The notes: generated from the sequence alone by a model not told the origin. Shown: positions 16,316-25,044, numbered from the stretch's first letter. The stretch is DNA of 64,000 bases from Bacteroidales bacterium (GCA_016928075.1 JAFGLJ010000029.1:1-64000); one strand, 5' to 3'. A program made the numbers and translations.

Positions 16316-17641
16316 TTACCATTTTGGAAGCAGGGTAAGGTCCCCACCTTTTACAAATGGTTCACCGGTTTTATACATTCCGCGAACTTTCCATATATAT
16401 ACTCCCGGTTCTGCTTTCTGGCCTTTATAATACCCATCCCATCCTATTTGGATATCATCTGTTTCAAAAACAAGGATTCCTCTTCTGCTGTAAATACGCA
16501 GATTATATGATGTGACACCTGACCATACCGGATGGAATACTTCTTCATTCTGGTCACTCCTGTTCGAATAATAGCCTCCCGTAGGGCCGCCTTCATTCGG
16601 GACGAAAGCATTAGGGAATTTAATGAAGCAGGTATTATCGCCGAATGCATTTGTGATAACCATGCTATCTGTACATCCCTGCTCAGATATAGCTATAAGT
16701 GTAACAGAGTATGATCCCGGTTTTTTATAGAAATGTGATGGTTCAAACTCATCGCTGGTATTACCGTCACCAAAATTCCATTTCCATGCGACCGAATTCT
16801 GAGAGTAGTTATAAAAGCGTATCTCTTCATCAGGTATTGCGGGATTACCCTCACTTACTTCGAATCTGGCCATCGGTTTTGGATAGACATTTACTGTTTC
16901 CCTTGCAGTTACCCTTGACCCGTTCTCCCCAAAAAGTATCAGTCTCACTTCATATCTGCCAGGTTCATCATATACCCAAACAGGGTTCAGCTCGGTACTG
17001 ATACCACCATCATCAAATTCCCAGATACATGAATCATAATTATGCGACAGGTTTATGAACGAAACATTGAGTGGAGCACATCCAGTATTTACATCGGGTT
17101 TAAAATTTGCCATTGGCGCCGGTTTTGCAAGAGATTCCAGGCTAACTTTTTTATCCATGGGTAAGCGCTTCAGGTTATCATCAGTACGCATTTCAGCTAT
17201 ATCATTGACAGTAATATCTTTTCCCTGTTCTTGAATCTCATCTTCAATTATCCCCTGAGGATGTTTTTGTTCATTTATGCCCTTCGAGGTTATACGCTGT
17301 TCCTCGTTTGTTCTCTTTTCAGGTGGCAGGTTATAATCTTCTTTATTTATAATGTTTCGTGAAGCCACTGGTAAAGAATCAGAATCGATAATTATTTTCT
17401 GTGATTCCCTGGATGTTTCTGCATTTTTTATGGTAAGTACTGATATTGTAACTGAAGCAACGGTAATGAGTCCTGCGAGGTAATATATATTGAAGCTTCC
17501 CGGCCTGAAATGCATAAACTCCCTGAAGCGGAGTTTCTTTACAAAACGCGGCCAGAAATTATCAGGAACATTATGCTCTCTGTTACCGAGCTTAGTCCTG
17601 TATAATTCCTCAATATTTTTATATTTCCCCGTATTATTCAA
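16316..17641 (-). CDS. Membrane-anchored PKD protein with gliding-motility/T9SS type B C-terminal domain
   Basis: 441 residues. No cleavable signal; a cytoplasmic N-terminus (residues 1–48, IEELYRTKLGNREHNVPDNF) resembles Bacteroidota anti-sigma N-termini, followed by one membrane helix (about 50–70), a charged linker (75–170), two PKD domains (about 176–253 with WEFDDGG, and 256–332 with WNFGDGN) and a gliding-motility-associated C-terminal domain (about 336–441: FIKFPNAFVPNE … NLRIYSRRGILVFE … GWDGYYKGQKAEPGVYIW). It lies 9 bp after the ECF sigma gene and before porP/sprF, all on the minus strand. The mix of a sigma-linked N-terminus with a T9SS domain is unusual. Whether it binds the sigma factor is inferred from layout. 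Confidence 0.85.
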   Translation of the reverse strand: MNNTGKYKNIEELYRTKLGNREHNVPDNFWPRFVKKLRFREFMHFRPGSFNIYYLAGLITVASVTISVLTIKNAETSRESQKIIIDSDSLPVASRNIINKEDYNLPPEKRTNEEQRITSKGINEQKHPQGIIEDEIQEQGKDITVNDIAEMRTDDNLKRLPMDKKVSLESLAKPAPMANFKPDVNTGCAPLNVSFINLSHNYDSCIWEFDDGGISTELNPVWVYDEPGRYEVRLILFGENGSRVTARETVNVYPKPMARFEVSEGNPAIPDEEIRFYNYSQNSVAWKWNFGDGNTSDEFEPSHFYKKPGSYSVTLIAISEQGCTDSMVITNAFGDNTCFIKFPNAFVPNEGGPTGGYYSNRSDQNEEVFHPVWSGVTSYNLRIYSRRGILVFETDDIQIGWDGYYKGQKAEPGVYIWKVRGMYKTGEPFVKGGDLTLLPKW

Positions 17642-17650
17642 GCTCTGTGT

Positions 17651-18184
17651 TTATTTATAATTCTCCAGTTTCTTACGCAAGAAAGCTTTTGCGCGTGAAT
17701 ATTGTGATTTTGATGTATTTACGTCTATATCAAGCATTTCTGCTATTTCCTTATGTTTGTATCCTTCTATTGCATAAAGGGAAAAAACTACTTTATAGCC
17801 CGGCGGCAGTAAATCAAGTACTTTCTGAAGTTCTTCATCTGTGTACCTTGAGCCAATGTAACTATTATCACCTCCTTCACTGGTATATAATTCTTCGATC
17901 TCGATATAATGCTTGTGCTTGAGATTCTTATGATAATAAGTAATAGCGGTGTTTATTACTATCCGCCTCATCCAGCCTATAAAAGAACCTTCTCCGCTAT
18001 AATCTTTTATATTAATATATATCTTCAGCAAACTTTCCTGGAGTATGTCTTCAGCTTCCGGGATATCTGTAGCATACCTTACACATATTCCCATCAATAT
18101 TCCCGAATATTTCTCAAAAAGCATTTTCTGAGAAAGCCTGTCATGTTTAAGACATCCTTCGAGTATTTGCCGGTCACTTATCAT
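17651..18184 (-). CDS. ECF-family RNA polymerase sigma factor
   Basis: Group 4 sigma factor of 177 residues from MISDRQILEGCLKHDRLSQK; an in-frame ATG at 18211 would add nine residues (MQVSNLVSV) that the family normally lacks. Sigma-2 region: DIPEAEDILQESLLKIYINI and GSFIGWMRRIVINTAITYY; sigma-4 region: LPPGYKVVFSLYAIEGYKHK and EIAEMLDIDVNTSKSQYSRA. It is followed 9 bp later by the membrane-anchored PKD/T9SS-domain gene, which takes the usual place of an anti-sigma factor. A minus-strand TAAATTTG box (18237–18230) lies upstream, without a clear -33. Confidence 0.92.
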   Translation of the reverse strand: MISDRQILEGCLKHDRLSQKMLFEKYSGILMGICVRYATDIPEAEDILQESLLKIYINIKDYSGEGSFIGWMRRIVINTAITYYHKNLKHKHYIEIEELYTSEGGDNSYIGSRYTDEELQKVLDLLPPGYKVVFSLYAIEGYKHKEIAEMLDIDVNTSKSQYSRAKAFLRKKLENYK

Positions 18185-18416
18185 TACGGAGACCAAATTA
18201 GAGACTTGCAATTATTTAAAATGGTTGCACAAATTTAAGAGCTTAATAGAAATATTGTAGATTTAAATTTGAACTATTTTACCCCGTATACTAAATTTAT
18301 CGAGAAATGTTCCAATTTTTCCGCCAAATCATATTCTCGTAACGACAAACATTATTAACTTGGCGCCCAAATTTTAATTTTTTTACGTAAAAAAGTAGAA
18401 CTTAAATACCTGACCA

Positions 18417-19328
18417 ATGTTCAACAGATTTATTGCATCCATTTTACCATATTTCCCCCAGAAATTTGTATGGATATTCTCAAAGCCATATGTATCGGGG
18501 AAGACTGCACATGACGCAATCAGGGTATCCAAAGATTTCAATTCCCATGGAATTAAAGTAACTCTTGATGTTCTCGGAGAGTTTATCAAGACCCTTGAGG
18601 AAGCTGAAGCCAGCAAAAAAGAATACCTTGACCTCATAGACCTTACGGAAAAGAATAAAATAGATGGCAATTACTCAATCAAGCCAACCAGTTTTGGTCT
18701 GCTCCTGGACAAGGAAATATGTTACCATAATATTCGCGAGGTTGTAAAGAAAGCTGTTGAATACAATAATTTTATCAGGATTGACATGGAAGATTCGCCA
18801 TGTACTGATCTTGAAATAGAATTATTCAGGAAGCTTCATAAAGAATTTCCTAAAAATGTAGGCATAGTTTTCCAGGCTTACCTTAAGAGAACGCTTGATG
18901 ATATTAAAGGTTTAATGGATCTGCACTCTGAAGAAACACCCCTGAATATCAGGTTATGCAAAGGAATATATGTTGAGCCTGCAGAAATAGCATTTAAAAA
19001 GTATGAAGAGGTAAATGAAAATTTCCTTATAGACATTGAATATATGCTCCAGAACAAGATATATTCAGGTATAGCCACTCACGACAAACCCCTTATTGAA
19101 GGATCATATGAACTCATTAAGAAGTACAATGTGCCGAAAAATATGTATGAATTCCAGATGCTTTACGGGGTTACGCCAAAGTTGAGGCAAAGTATCGTTG
19201 ATGACGGTCACGTTATGAGAATATACGTACCTTTTGGAAAAGACTGGTTTGGTTATTCAACCAGGCGGCTTAAGGAAAACCCGAAGATGGCTTCTCACAT
19301 TATTAAGGCGATATTCTATAAAGGGTGA
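18417..19328 (+). CDS. Proline dehydrogenase (monofunctional PRODH)
   Basis: FAD enzyme oxidising L-proline to pyrroline-5-carboxylate, feeding electrons to quinone. 303 residues, the stand-alone PRODH size. TIM-barrel motifs: IKPTSFGLLLD (about 85–95), FIRIDMEDS (about 120–128), FQAYLKRT (about 154–161), LNIRLCKGIY (about 177–186) and the C-terminal MRIYVPFGKDWFGYSTRRL that carries the substrate-binding Tyr/Arg-Arg. No P5C dehydrogenase gene is in the window. Gene starts after a 232-bp divergent intergenic region shared with the sigma factor and ends before a hairpin. Confidence 0.92.
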   Translation: MFNRFIASILPYFPQKFVWIFSKPYVSGKTAHDAIRVSKDFNSHGIKVTLDVLGEFIKTLEEAEASKKEYLDLIDLTEKNKIDGNYSIKPTSFGLLLDKEICYHNIREVVKKAVEYNNFIRIDMEDSPCTDLEIELFRKLHKEFPKNVGIVFQAYLKRTLDDIKGLMDLHSEETPLNIRLCKGIYVEPAEIAFKKYEEVNENFLIDIEYMLQNKIYSGIATHDKPLIEGSYELIKKYNVPKNMYEFQMLYGVTPKLRQSIVDDGHVMRIYVPFGKDWFGYSTRRLKENPKMASHIIKAIFYKG

Positions 19329-19333
19329 AATCA

Positions 19334-19389
19334 GTTGAATCGTTTAATTGTTGAAACGGGATAAATGAAAACCCGATTCAACATTATTT
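19334..19389. terminator. Bidirectional hairpin between proline dehydrogenase and the convergent gene
   Basis: Perfect 9-bp inverted repeat GTTGAATCG (19334–19342) / CGATTCAAC (19374–19382) with a 31-nt loop containing a smaller CGGG/CCCG stem, followed on the plus strand by a T-rich stretch (ATTATTTTCATTT). It lies between two convergent genes and probably serves both. Confidence 0.55.
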
Positions 19390-20103
19390 TCATTTATTAA
19401 TTTTATTCCTATACAATTCCTTCATCCGCTCCACATCCTTCTGTGGTATCATGGGTTTGGGTGGTTCGGGTCGCTCAGGCAGTCCTTTGGAAAAGTACAA
19501 TATTGCTGCAGGTATCGTAAGGAAGTTCAGGCCCACCATCCTGTCGGATGGTATAGCTCCTTTCTCGTAGGCATCTGATATTTGCCTGCGTTTTAAGATG
19601 TCATAATTTGCAGAAGGTACTCCCAGCCGCTCCTGGCCATAGATACCCTCGTACACCGATGCTGCAATATTATTCCTGGCATTAATTAATTCGGGATCAA
19701 CTGATGGGCTTTCCATGAGTATCCCCGTTCTAAGGTCAGGCAATAAAGGGACAACAATAACTTCACCAATGGCCGTGGTATCGGTTTGCAGAAATATACC
19801 TGCCATATACACTTTACCTGTAAGTGTATCCGAGGGGGTAAAAATGTAATCCCGGTAACCGATGTAGGTGAATCTTAGAGTATCGTTTTTCGCCATATAT
19901 ACTGCAAAACCCCCCTTTTCATCGGTAACATTAGCAAATATTTTATTAAGTATGAAGTGCGCATTTGGCAAAGCTTCCAGGCTGTTGGCATCCATAACCA
20001 CTCCCTGGATCAGGATAAGGTTTTCCGGCACCTTTTGCTGGGCTGATAGCAATGCAGAGTTCAGCAAAAGAAATACTAAGGCAGTATTTATCCTGGCAGG
20101 CAT
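19390..20103 (-). CDS. Exported carboxypeptidase-like regulatory domain protein
   Basis: 237 residues with a signal peptide ending LLSAQ. Residues about 30–110 form a CarboxypepD_reg-like beta-sandwich (LIQGVVMDANSLEALPNAHF … NVTDEKGGFAVYMAKNDTLR … YIGY), a domain found in TonB receptors and stand-alone surface proteins of Bacteroidota. The C-terminal half is unlike known enzymes and ends with a Lys/Arg-rich helix (QKDVERMKELYRNK). Function unknown; likely periplasmic or outer-membrane associated. It ends 9 bp from the nitroreductase gene, on the same strand. Confidence 0.7.
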   Translation of the reverse strand: MPARINTALVFLLLNSALLSAQQKVPENLILIQGVVMDANSLEALPNAHFILNKIFANVTDEKGGFAVYMAKNDTLRFTYIGYRDYIFTPSDTLTGKVYMAGIFLQTDTTAIGEVIVVPLLPDLRTGILMESPSVDPELINARNNIAASVYEGIYGQERLGVPSANYDILKRRQISDAYEKGAIPSDRMVGLNFLTIPAAILYFSKGLPERPEPPKPMIPQKDVERMKELYRNKINK

Positions 20104-20112
20104 TTTTTTGTA

Positions 20113-20685
20113 TTACAAATCAATTATCAGGTCATCAAGGCTTCTTTTAGGAACATGATGAATATCCTTTTCATCCCTCCAGTATTTTATATCCCCTTCT
20201 TTAACCTCATCTATAACCACTTTCTCCCTGGGTTTGCCCATGGCTATTATAAGCAATATCTCATACCTTGAGGGTATGTTAAGGTCCTGTCGTAATTTAT
20301 CCTTTTTTATGGATCCGATAATACATCCGCCGTACCCTTTCTCCGTAGCACCCAGTAGCATGCTCTGGGCAGCTATTCCGTGGTCTACTCCAAAAGATTC
20401 ACTTATCTCATTATCCCCCAGAATAATAATATAAGCTGAAGGTTGTTCCCCTTTTCCCGGGCCATCCCAATCAGTGAGATAGCCTGCCCATGCGGTTGAA
20501 GGGAAGACTATTTCGCATTTGGAGGGATCATTTACAATTATGAATTTCAAAGCCTGTTTATTGGATCCGGAGGCTGACAGGCGGGCAAGATTAACCAGTT
20601 CAACAAGTTGTTCCCTGTCAATTCTCTCATCCTGGTAGAATCGCCTGTAACTTCTGTTTTTTAATACCAGATTGCTTATATCCAT
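20113..20685 (-). CDS. Nitroreductase family protein
   Basis: FMN-dependent NAD(P)H oxidoreductase fold, 190 residues. N-terminal NRSYRRFYQDERIDREQL matches the FMN-phosphate 'R-S-x-R-x-F' segment, and IAAQSMLLGATEKGYGGCII plus the terminal-region MGKPREKVV complete the family signature. Substrate unknown; members reduce nitro compounds, quinones or flavins. It follows superoxide dismutase with a 1-bp gap and may share its transcript. Confidence 0.88.
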   Translation of the reverse strand: MDISNLVLKNRSYRRFYQDERIDREQLVELVNLARLSASGSNKQALKFIIVNDPSKCEIVFPSTAWAGYLTDWDGPGKGEQPSAYIIILGDNEISESFGVDHGIAAQSMLLGATEKGYGGCIIGSIKKDKLRQDLNIPSRYEILLIIAMGKPREKVVIDEVKEGDIKYWRDEKDIHHVPKRSLDDLIIDL

Positions 20686-20686
20686 A

Positions 20687-21262
20687 CTAATACCTTGACG
20701 CTATAATATCCCAGTCGACTATTTCCCAGAAGGACTTGATATAATCAGGCCTTTTATTCCTGTAATCAATATAATAGGCATGTTCCCAGACATCACAAGT
20801 GAGGATAGGTTTGAAGCCATCACGCAATGGATTTTCGGCATTTGATTTCTGGACTATTGAAAGGCTTCCGTTATTATTTTTCACCAGCCAGGCCCATCCT
20901 GAACCAAAAAGACCTGCAGCTTCTTCACCGAATTTCATCTTGAAATTTTCGAAGGAACCGTACGATGCTATCATGGCTTCAGCAAGTTCGCCTGCAGGCT
21001 CTCGTCTCCCATCCTTTGAAAAACTTTCAAAATAAAACGTATGGTTCCATACCTGGGCGGCATTATTGAAGATAGCACCATCAGCATTCTTAATTATGGT
21101 AACCAGGCCGGCCTCTTCAAACTGTGAACCGGGAAGAAGGGAATTGAGTTTGTCAACATATGCCTGATGATGTTTACCATAATGGTAATCAATTGTTTCC
21201 TCACTAATGTAAGGTTTCAGAGCATCTCTCTCGAATGGCAGTTTTGGTAATTTATGATTCAT
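20687..21262 (-). CDS. sod: Superoxide dismutase, Fe/Mn family
   Basis: 191 residues from MNHKLPKLPFERDALKPYIS. Metal ligands are visible in HYGKHHQAYVDKL (first His), NHTFYFESF (second His) and CDVWEHAYYIDYRNKRPDY (Asp and His), and GSGWAWLVKN is family-typical. The frame stays open upstream to 21454 only because an 8-bp tandem repeat encodes SSIPVFQY-like peptides; that extension is rejected because the family begins at the MNHKLPKLPF segment. Fe versus Mn cannot be settled. Located in front of the nitroreductase gene, suggesting an oxidative-stress unit in an otherwise anaerobic gene set. Confidence 0.93.
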   Translation of the reverse strand: MNHKLPKLPFERDALKPYISEETIDYHYGKHHQAYVDKLNSLLPGSQFEEAGLVTIIKNADGAIFNNAAQVWNHTFYFESFSKDGRREPAGELAEAMIASYGSFENFKMKFGEEAAGLFGSGWAWLVKNNNGSLSIVQKSNAENPLRDGFKPILTCDVWEHAYYIDYRNKRPDYIKSFWEIVDWDIIASRY

Positions 21263-21308
21263 GATCCAGTTTATTTTGAGTTTGTAATATAAATATAATA
21301 ATTTATTG

Positions 21309-21403
21309 GAATACTGGAATGATGGAATACTGGAATGCTGGAATACTGGAATACTGGAATGATGGAATACTGGAATACTGGAATACTGGAATACTGGAAT
21401 ACT
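21309..21403. repeat. 8-bp tandem repeat (AATACTGG) upstream of superoxide dismutase
   Basis: About 12 consecutive units of AATACTGG with variants AATGATGG and AATGCTGG, occupying nearly the whole interval from 21309 to 21403, then AATACTT. It lies 50–140 bp upstream of the sod start codon, where it may contain or displace the promoter. The period of 8 does not divide by three, giving an open frame with an 8-residue peptide repeat over 24 bp. Copy number may vary between strains. Confidence 0.9.
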
Positions 21404-21506
21404 TGAACCGAGCTGCAGGGGTATGCCACAGGCAAGCGAGTGCTGCGAGCTCAACGAAACTCCTCCTTAGCGGAGTGAATCAATGATGGATTGTTGGGAG
21501 GATTGA

Positions 21507-22346
21507 TCAGTGATACCCTGCAAAGATATCTTTGCGTACAGCAGGGATGGCATTTACGGCTACACCTTTTTCATACAGGATTATCACTGCATCACGGCCC
21601 TTTTTGCCAAGATCGCGACTAAAATCATTAACATACAATCGGATGTGTTTCTTCATAACCTTCCGGTCCATCGAAGCCGCATATTTCCTGACGAAATCAT
21701 ACGGTGATTCCGGGTTGTTATATGCATAATCCAGACTTGAGGCAAGTATTTTTTCCACCTTTAAAGCTATTTCATTCCCCAGTTCCCTTCTTATAGCTAT
21801 GCCGCCAAGCGGCACAGGCATTCCTGTTTGCCTCTCCCATTCCTCTCCCAGGTCAGCCACTTTATAGAGACCTTTATCACGGTAGGTAAACCTGTTCTCA
21901 TGGATCAGCAGCCCGGCAGCAGCTTTTTCTTTCAAAACAATGTCTTCTATATCAGAGAAGAGATATTCATGTCTCTCCGTAAGCCACGGATAGATAACGC
22001 TCAACAGAAGATTTGCCGTTGTGAATCTCCCGGGAATAGCTATTGGTTTACCTTTAAGTTGATCAGGCTCCTGTTTGTCGCAGGCCACCAGTAATGGCCC
22101 GTTGTTAAAGCCCAGGGCAGATCCAGAATTTAGGAGAATATATTTGTCAGACACATGGGCATAAGCATGGTAGCTTATCTTTGTAATATCGACCTTTTCA
22201 TCAAAGGCTTGCCTGTTCAATTCCTCCACATCGGTTAGCTGGCATTCAAAGGCCAGGTTAGAAGTGTCGATTTTCCCATTTACCATTGCATCAAAGATGA
22301 AAGTATCATTAGGACATGTTGATATTCCAAGGCTCAGTGTTTTCAC
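21507..22346 (-). CDS. mqnD: 1,4-dihydroxy-6-naphthoate synthase MqnD
   Basis: Futalosine-pathway enzyme converting cyclic dehypoxanthinyl futalosine to 1,4-dihydroxy-6-naphthoate for menaquinone. 279 residues with a periplasmic-binding-protein-like fold but no signal peptide. Family motifs: LGISTCPNDTFIFDAMVNGK at the N-terminus, DVEELNRQAFDEKVDITKIS, and the catalytic-His-containing LLIHENRFTY near residue 151. The start overlaps the end of mqnB by 4 bp, so the two menaquinone genes are coupled. Confidence 0.94.
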   Translation of the reverse strand: MKTLSLGISTCPNDTFIFDAMVNGKIDTSNLAFECQLTDVEELNRQAFDEKVDITKISYHAYAHVSDKYILLNSGSALGFNNGPLLVACDKQEPDQLKGKPIAIPGRFTTANLLLSVIYPWLTERHEYLFSDIEDIVLKEKAAAGLLIHENRFTYRDKGLYKVADLGEEWERQTGMPVPLGGIAIRRELGNEIALKVEKILASSLDYAYNNPESPYDFVRKYAASMDRKVMKKHIRLYVNDFSRDLGKKGRDAVIILYEKGVAVNAIPAVRKDIFAGYH

Positions 22347-23002
22347 GTAATTATAGCATTGAAGTGATTAACAAGTGCCTGCTCAAGTTGTTCAAGAGCC
22401 AGATCTATATCCCATAATGATTTATTCCTGGGTCCGACCATGTTTGATATTGCCCTTATACCAATGCATGGAATTCCCTGTTTATTACATACATAATAAG
22501 CAGCGGCACCCTCCATGCTCTCTATATCAGGATTATGCTCTGACCGGATCGCCTCACGGATTTCAGCAGAACCTGTGGCTGTACTGACTGTTACAGCTTT
22601 TACAGGGGAAAGATAAGCAGCCAGTTTTTGAACTATTTCCTGGTCGGCATGAAAGATACCTGTGGGAGTATAGTTATCATCATCATCTTTGATGCCTGCC
22701 CGGCTGAGGGGAATAAAATTTTTGCCATCGCACACACCCAGGTCAGCAAACATGTCAGATACCGGCACCACAACGGTTCCAACAGGTAAGTTACCAGTGT
22801 AACTACCGGCTATACCAATGTTTATAAGAAGGTCTGGCTTGCCATTATGGGCGAGGTAGTTCATTATGGCATAAACTGTTGATACCGGGCCTATACCGCT
22901 TATCAACAGAGGGGCTTTGTTTTTAAAGCGGCCTGCATTTACTTTGTTCATACATTCCGTTTCCCTGACTGTGGCTGCCGTTATCAATACCGTATCGATC
23001 AT
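22343..23002 (-). CDS. mqnB: Futalosine hydrolase MqnB
   Basis: Releases hypoxanthine from futalosine. From MIDTVLITAATVRETECMNK the protein has 219 residues, normal for MqnB; the earlier in-frame ATG at 23080 adds 26 unrelated residues and would collide with the divergent queD promoter. Nucleoside-phosphorylase-like motifs: INIGIAGSYTGNLPVGTVVV, VSTATGSAEIREAI and the active-site SMEGAAAYYVCNKQGIPC. It overlaps mqnD by 4 bp. Confidence 0.93.
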   Translation of the reverse strand: MIDTVLITAATVRETECMNKVNAGRFKNKAPLLISGIGPVSTVYAIMNYLAHNGKPDLLINIGIAGSYTGNLPVGTVVVPVSDMFADLGVCDGKNFIPLSRAGIKDDDDNYTPTGIFHADQEIVQKLAAYLSPVKAVTVSTATGSAEIREAIRSEHNPDIESMEGAAAYYVCNKQGIPCIGIRAISNMVGPRNKSLWDIDLALEQLEQALVNHFNAIIT

Positions 23003-23038
23003 ATTATCACTTTTAAATAAAAAGTAATGATTAAAGAT

Positions 23039-23070
23039 ATTGTTTTTCCCGATAAAAAGGGGCAATTTTG
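23039..23070 (+). promoter_or_regulatory. Promoter for queD–folE–fabD
   Basis: ATTG (23039–23042), 20 bp spacer, CAATTTTG (23063–23070), one mismatch from TAnnTTTG. The predicted start near 23077 gives a 17-nt leader to the ATG at 23094 and lies downstream of the alternative ATG at 23040, supporting the later start. Confidence 0.45.
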
Positions 23071-23093
23071 AGGCAAACAAAAATGTGTGGTTT

Positions 23094-23504
23094 ATGATAT
23101 ATCTAACCAGAAGAGAAAGGTTTAGTGCTGCTCACAGGATGTTCAGGCCTGATTTCAGTGACGAAAAAAATGCCGAAATCTATGGACTGTGTTCAAACCC
23201 CGGATGGCATGGACACAACTATGAGCTTTTTGTTACTGTCAAGGGTGAAATGAACAGGGAACTTGGTTATGTAATAAATCTCAAAAAGCTAAAGAAGATC
23301 ATTCAAGAATATGTTATCGAACCGCTTGACCATAAGAATATCAATACACAGGTTGATTTCATGAAGGGCAGACAGGCTTCAACCGAGAGCATTGCAATAG
23401 CTGTTTGGGAAGTGCTGGAACCTCAAATACGTAAAGAAGGGGTAGAATTACATTGTGTCAAGATTACCGAAACAGAAAATAATTATATAGAATATTACGG
23501 ATAA
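23094..23504 (+). CDS. queD: 6-carboxy-5,6,7,8-tetrahydropterin synthase (QueD family)
   Basis: Converts dihydroneopterin triphosphate to 6-carboxytetrahydropterin for queuosine synthesis (or acts as a 6-pyruvoyl-tetrahydropterin synthase). From MIYLTRRERFSAAHRMFRPD the protein has 136 residues. Zinc-ligand His residues lie in FSAAHRM and GWHGHNYE, with the catalytic Cys in LCSNPGWHGHNY; LDHKNINTQ and TESIAIAVW are family-typical. The next gene encodes GTP cyclohydrolase I, which makes its substrate, 12 bp downstream. Confidence 0.93.
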   Translation: MIYLTRRERFSAAHRMFRPDFSDEKNAEIYGLCSNPGWHGHNYELFVTVKGEMNRELGYVINLKKLKKIIQEYVIEPLDHKNINTQVDFMKGRQASTESIAIAVWEVLEPQIRKEGVELHCVKITETENNYIEYYG

Positions 23505-23516
23505 AACGATTAAACA

Positions 23517-24155
23517 ATGGAAATAATAAATAATGGCTCAGGGTTAAAGATTAATGGAGGGTATAATAGGATTGAAACATGGGATGATGAAAAAACCGAA
23601 AAAATGGCAGATCTCTACCGTGAAATTTTAAAGTTAATCGGTGAGGATGCCTGCAGGGAAGGTTTGAAAGACACCCCCAAAAGAGTTGCCAAAGCTTTAC
23701 AATTTTTAACCCAGGGCTATAACCATGATCCGCACGAGATACTCAGAAGTGCCATGTTCCGGGAAGATTACCGGCAGATGGTGATTGTTAAGGACATAGA
23801 AGTTTATTCTATGTGTGAACATCACATGCTCCCATTTTTCGGGAAAGCACACGTAGCCTACATACCTGATAAATATATCACAGGCCTTAGCAAGTTGGCA
23901 CGGGTTACCGAAGCCTATGCCAGGCGCCTGCAGGTGCAGGAGAGGCTGACCACACAGATCAGGGATTGTATACAGGATACTCTCAATCCCCTGGGTGTGG
24001 CGGTTGTGATTGAAGCCCAGCATATGTGCATGCAAATCAGGGGGGTTCAGAAACAACACTCTGTTACCACAACATCAGCTTTTACCGGTTGCTTCCTGAA
24101 GCACCTGCCAACACGTGAGGAATTTACTCATTTAATAGGATCTAATTTGCATTAG
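23517..24155 (+). CDS. folE: GTP cyclohydrolase I FolE
   Basis: First enzyme of pterin synthesis (folate and queuosine), GTP to dihydroneopterin triphosphate. 212 residues. Zinc and catalytic motifs: [20 protein letters not shown] (Cys, His pair), [20 protein letters not shown] and the C-terminal [17 protein letters not shown] with the second zinc Cys, then [10 protein letters not shown]. It sits directly between queD and fabD; the fabD start is one base after its stop. Confidence 0.96.
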   Translation: MEIINNGSGLKINGGYNRIETWDDEKTEKMADLYREILKLIGEDACREGLKDTPKRVAKALQFLTQGYNHDPHEILRSAMFREDYRQMVIVKDIEVYSMCEHHMLPFFGKAHVAYIPDKYITGLSKLARVTEAYARRLQVQERLTTQIRDCIQDTLNPLGVAVVIEAQHMCMQIRGVQKQHSVTTTSAFTGCFLKHLPTREEFTHLIGSNLH

Positions 24156-24156
24156 C

Positions 24157-25044
24157 ATGAAGGCATATGTTTTCCCCGGTCAGGGAGCACAGTTCAGCGG
24201 GATGGGAAAGGACCTGTATGAATCAGATGATAAATGCAGGGAAATGTTTGATAAAGGAAATGAGATTCTTGGTTTCGATATTACTGACATAATGTTTAAC
24301 GGTTCAGAAAATGACCTGAAGCAGACAAATGTCACCCAGCCTGCAATATTTCTTCATTCCACAATACTGGTGGCTGCACTGGGCGAAAGGTTTAAGCCCG
24401 ATATGGTTGCCGGTCATTCACTGGGTGAGTTTTCTGCCCTGGTGGCAAACCGCACTCTCGTGTTTGAAGACGGGCTCAGGCTTGTAGCCCAGAGAGCTCA
24501 TGCCATGCAAAAAGCATGTGAGATAAGACCATCAACCATGGCTGCTATCATAGGCCTTGAGGATAACATAGTTGAGGAGGTATGCAAAAGCATTCATGAA
24601 ATTGTAATACCGGCCAACTATAATTCACCTGGGCAGGTAGTTATTTCAGGATCTGTTGAAGGAGTAGACAGTGCAATCGAGATTTTAAAGCAAAAAGGTG
24701 CACGTTTGGCAGTTAAGCTGGCAGTAGGTGGAGCCTTCCACTCCCAGTTAATGGAACCGGCGAGGATTGAACTGGAACAGGCTATTAATGAGACCAGGTT
24801 TTCCGATCCTGTATGCCCTGTATACCAGAATGTAACAGGCAAACCGGTAAGCAATCCCATGCGGATCAGGGAAAACCTTGTGGCACAGCTCACTTCTCCT
24901 GTAAAATGGACACAAACTGTTCTAAACATGATAAAGGACGGTGCCGATCACTTTACCGAAGTCGGACCTGGAAATGTGCTTCAGGGACTTATTAAGAAGA
25001 CTGATCAAAAAGTATCTGTAGATTCAGCCAGTAAATTCTTTTAA
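24157..25044 (+). CDS. fabD: Malonyl-CoA–acyl carrier protein transacylase FabD
   Basis: Loads malonyl groups on ACP for fatty-acid elongation. 295 residues. N-terminal FPGQGAQFSGMGKDLYES, nucleophile elbow VAGHSLGEFSAL (Ser about residue 89), and the catalytic His in VGGAFHSQLMEPA are all present, as is the C-terminal EVGPGNVLQGLIKK. It is the last gene of the plus-strand queD–folE–fabD unit and overlaps the convergent PEP-synthase-like gene by 4 bp. Confidence 0.96.
   Translation: MKAYVFPGQGAQFSGMGKDLYESDDKCREMFDKGNEILGFDITDIMFNGSENDLKQTNVTQPAIFLHSTILVAALGERFKPDMVAGHSLGEFSALVANRTLVFEDGLRLVAQRAHAMQKACEIRPSTMAAIIGLEDNIVEEVCKSIHEIVIPANYNSPGQVVISGSVEGVDSAIEILKQKGARLAVKLAVGGAFHSQLMEPARIELEQAINETRFSDPVCPVYQNVTGKPVSNPMRIRENLVAQLTSPVKWTQTVLNMIKDGADHFTEVGPGNVLQGLIKKTDQKVSVDSASKFF

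Noticed and set aside
21309-21403. Possible CRISPR-like repeat array
   Set aside because: Units are 8 bp with no spacers; it is a simple tandem repeat.
20687-21454. 255-residue version of superoxide dismutase with an N-terminal extension
   Set aside because: The extra 64 residues are encoded largely by an 8-bp tandem repeat; the family begins at MNHKLPKLPF, so the ATG at 21262 was chosen.
22343-23080. Longer MqnB starting at 23080
   Set aside because: The extra 26 residues are not family-like and overlap the predicted queD promoter.
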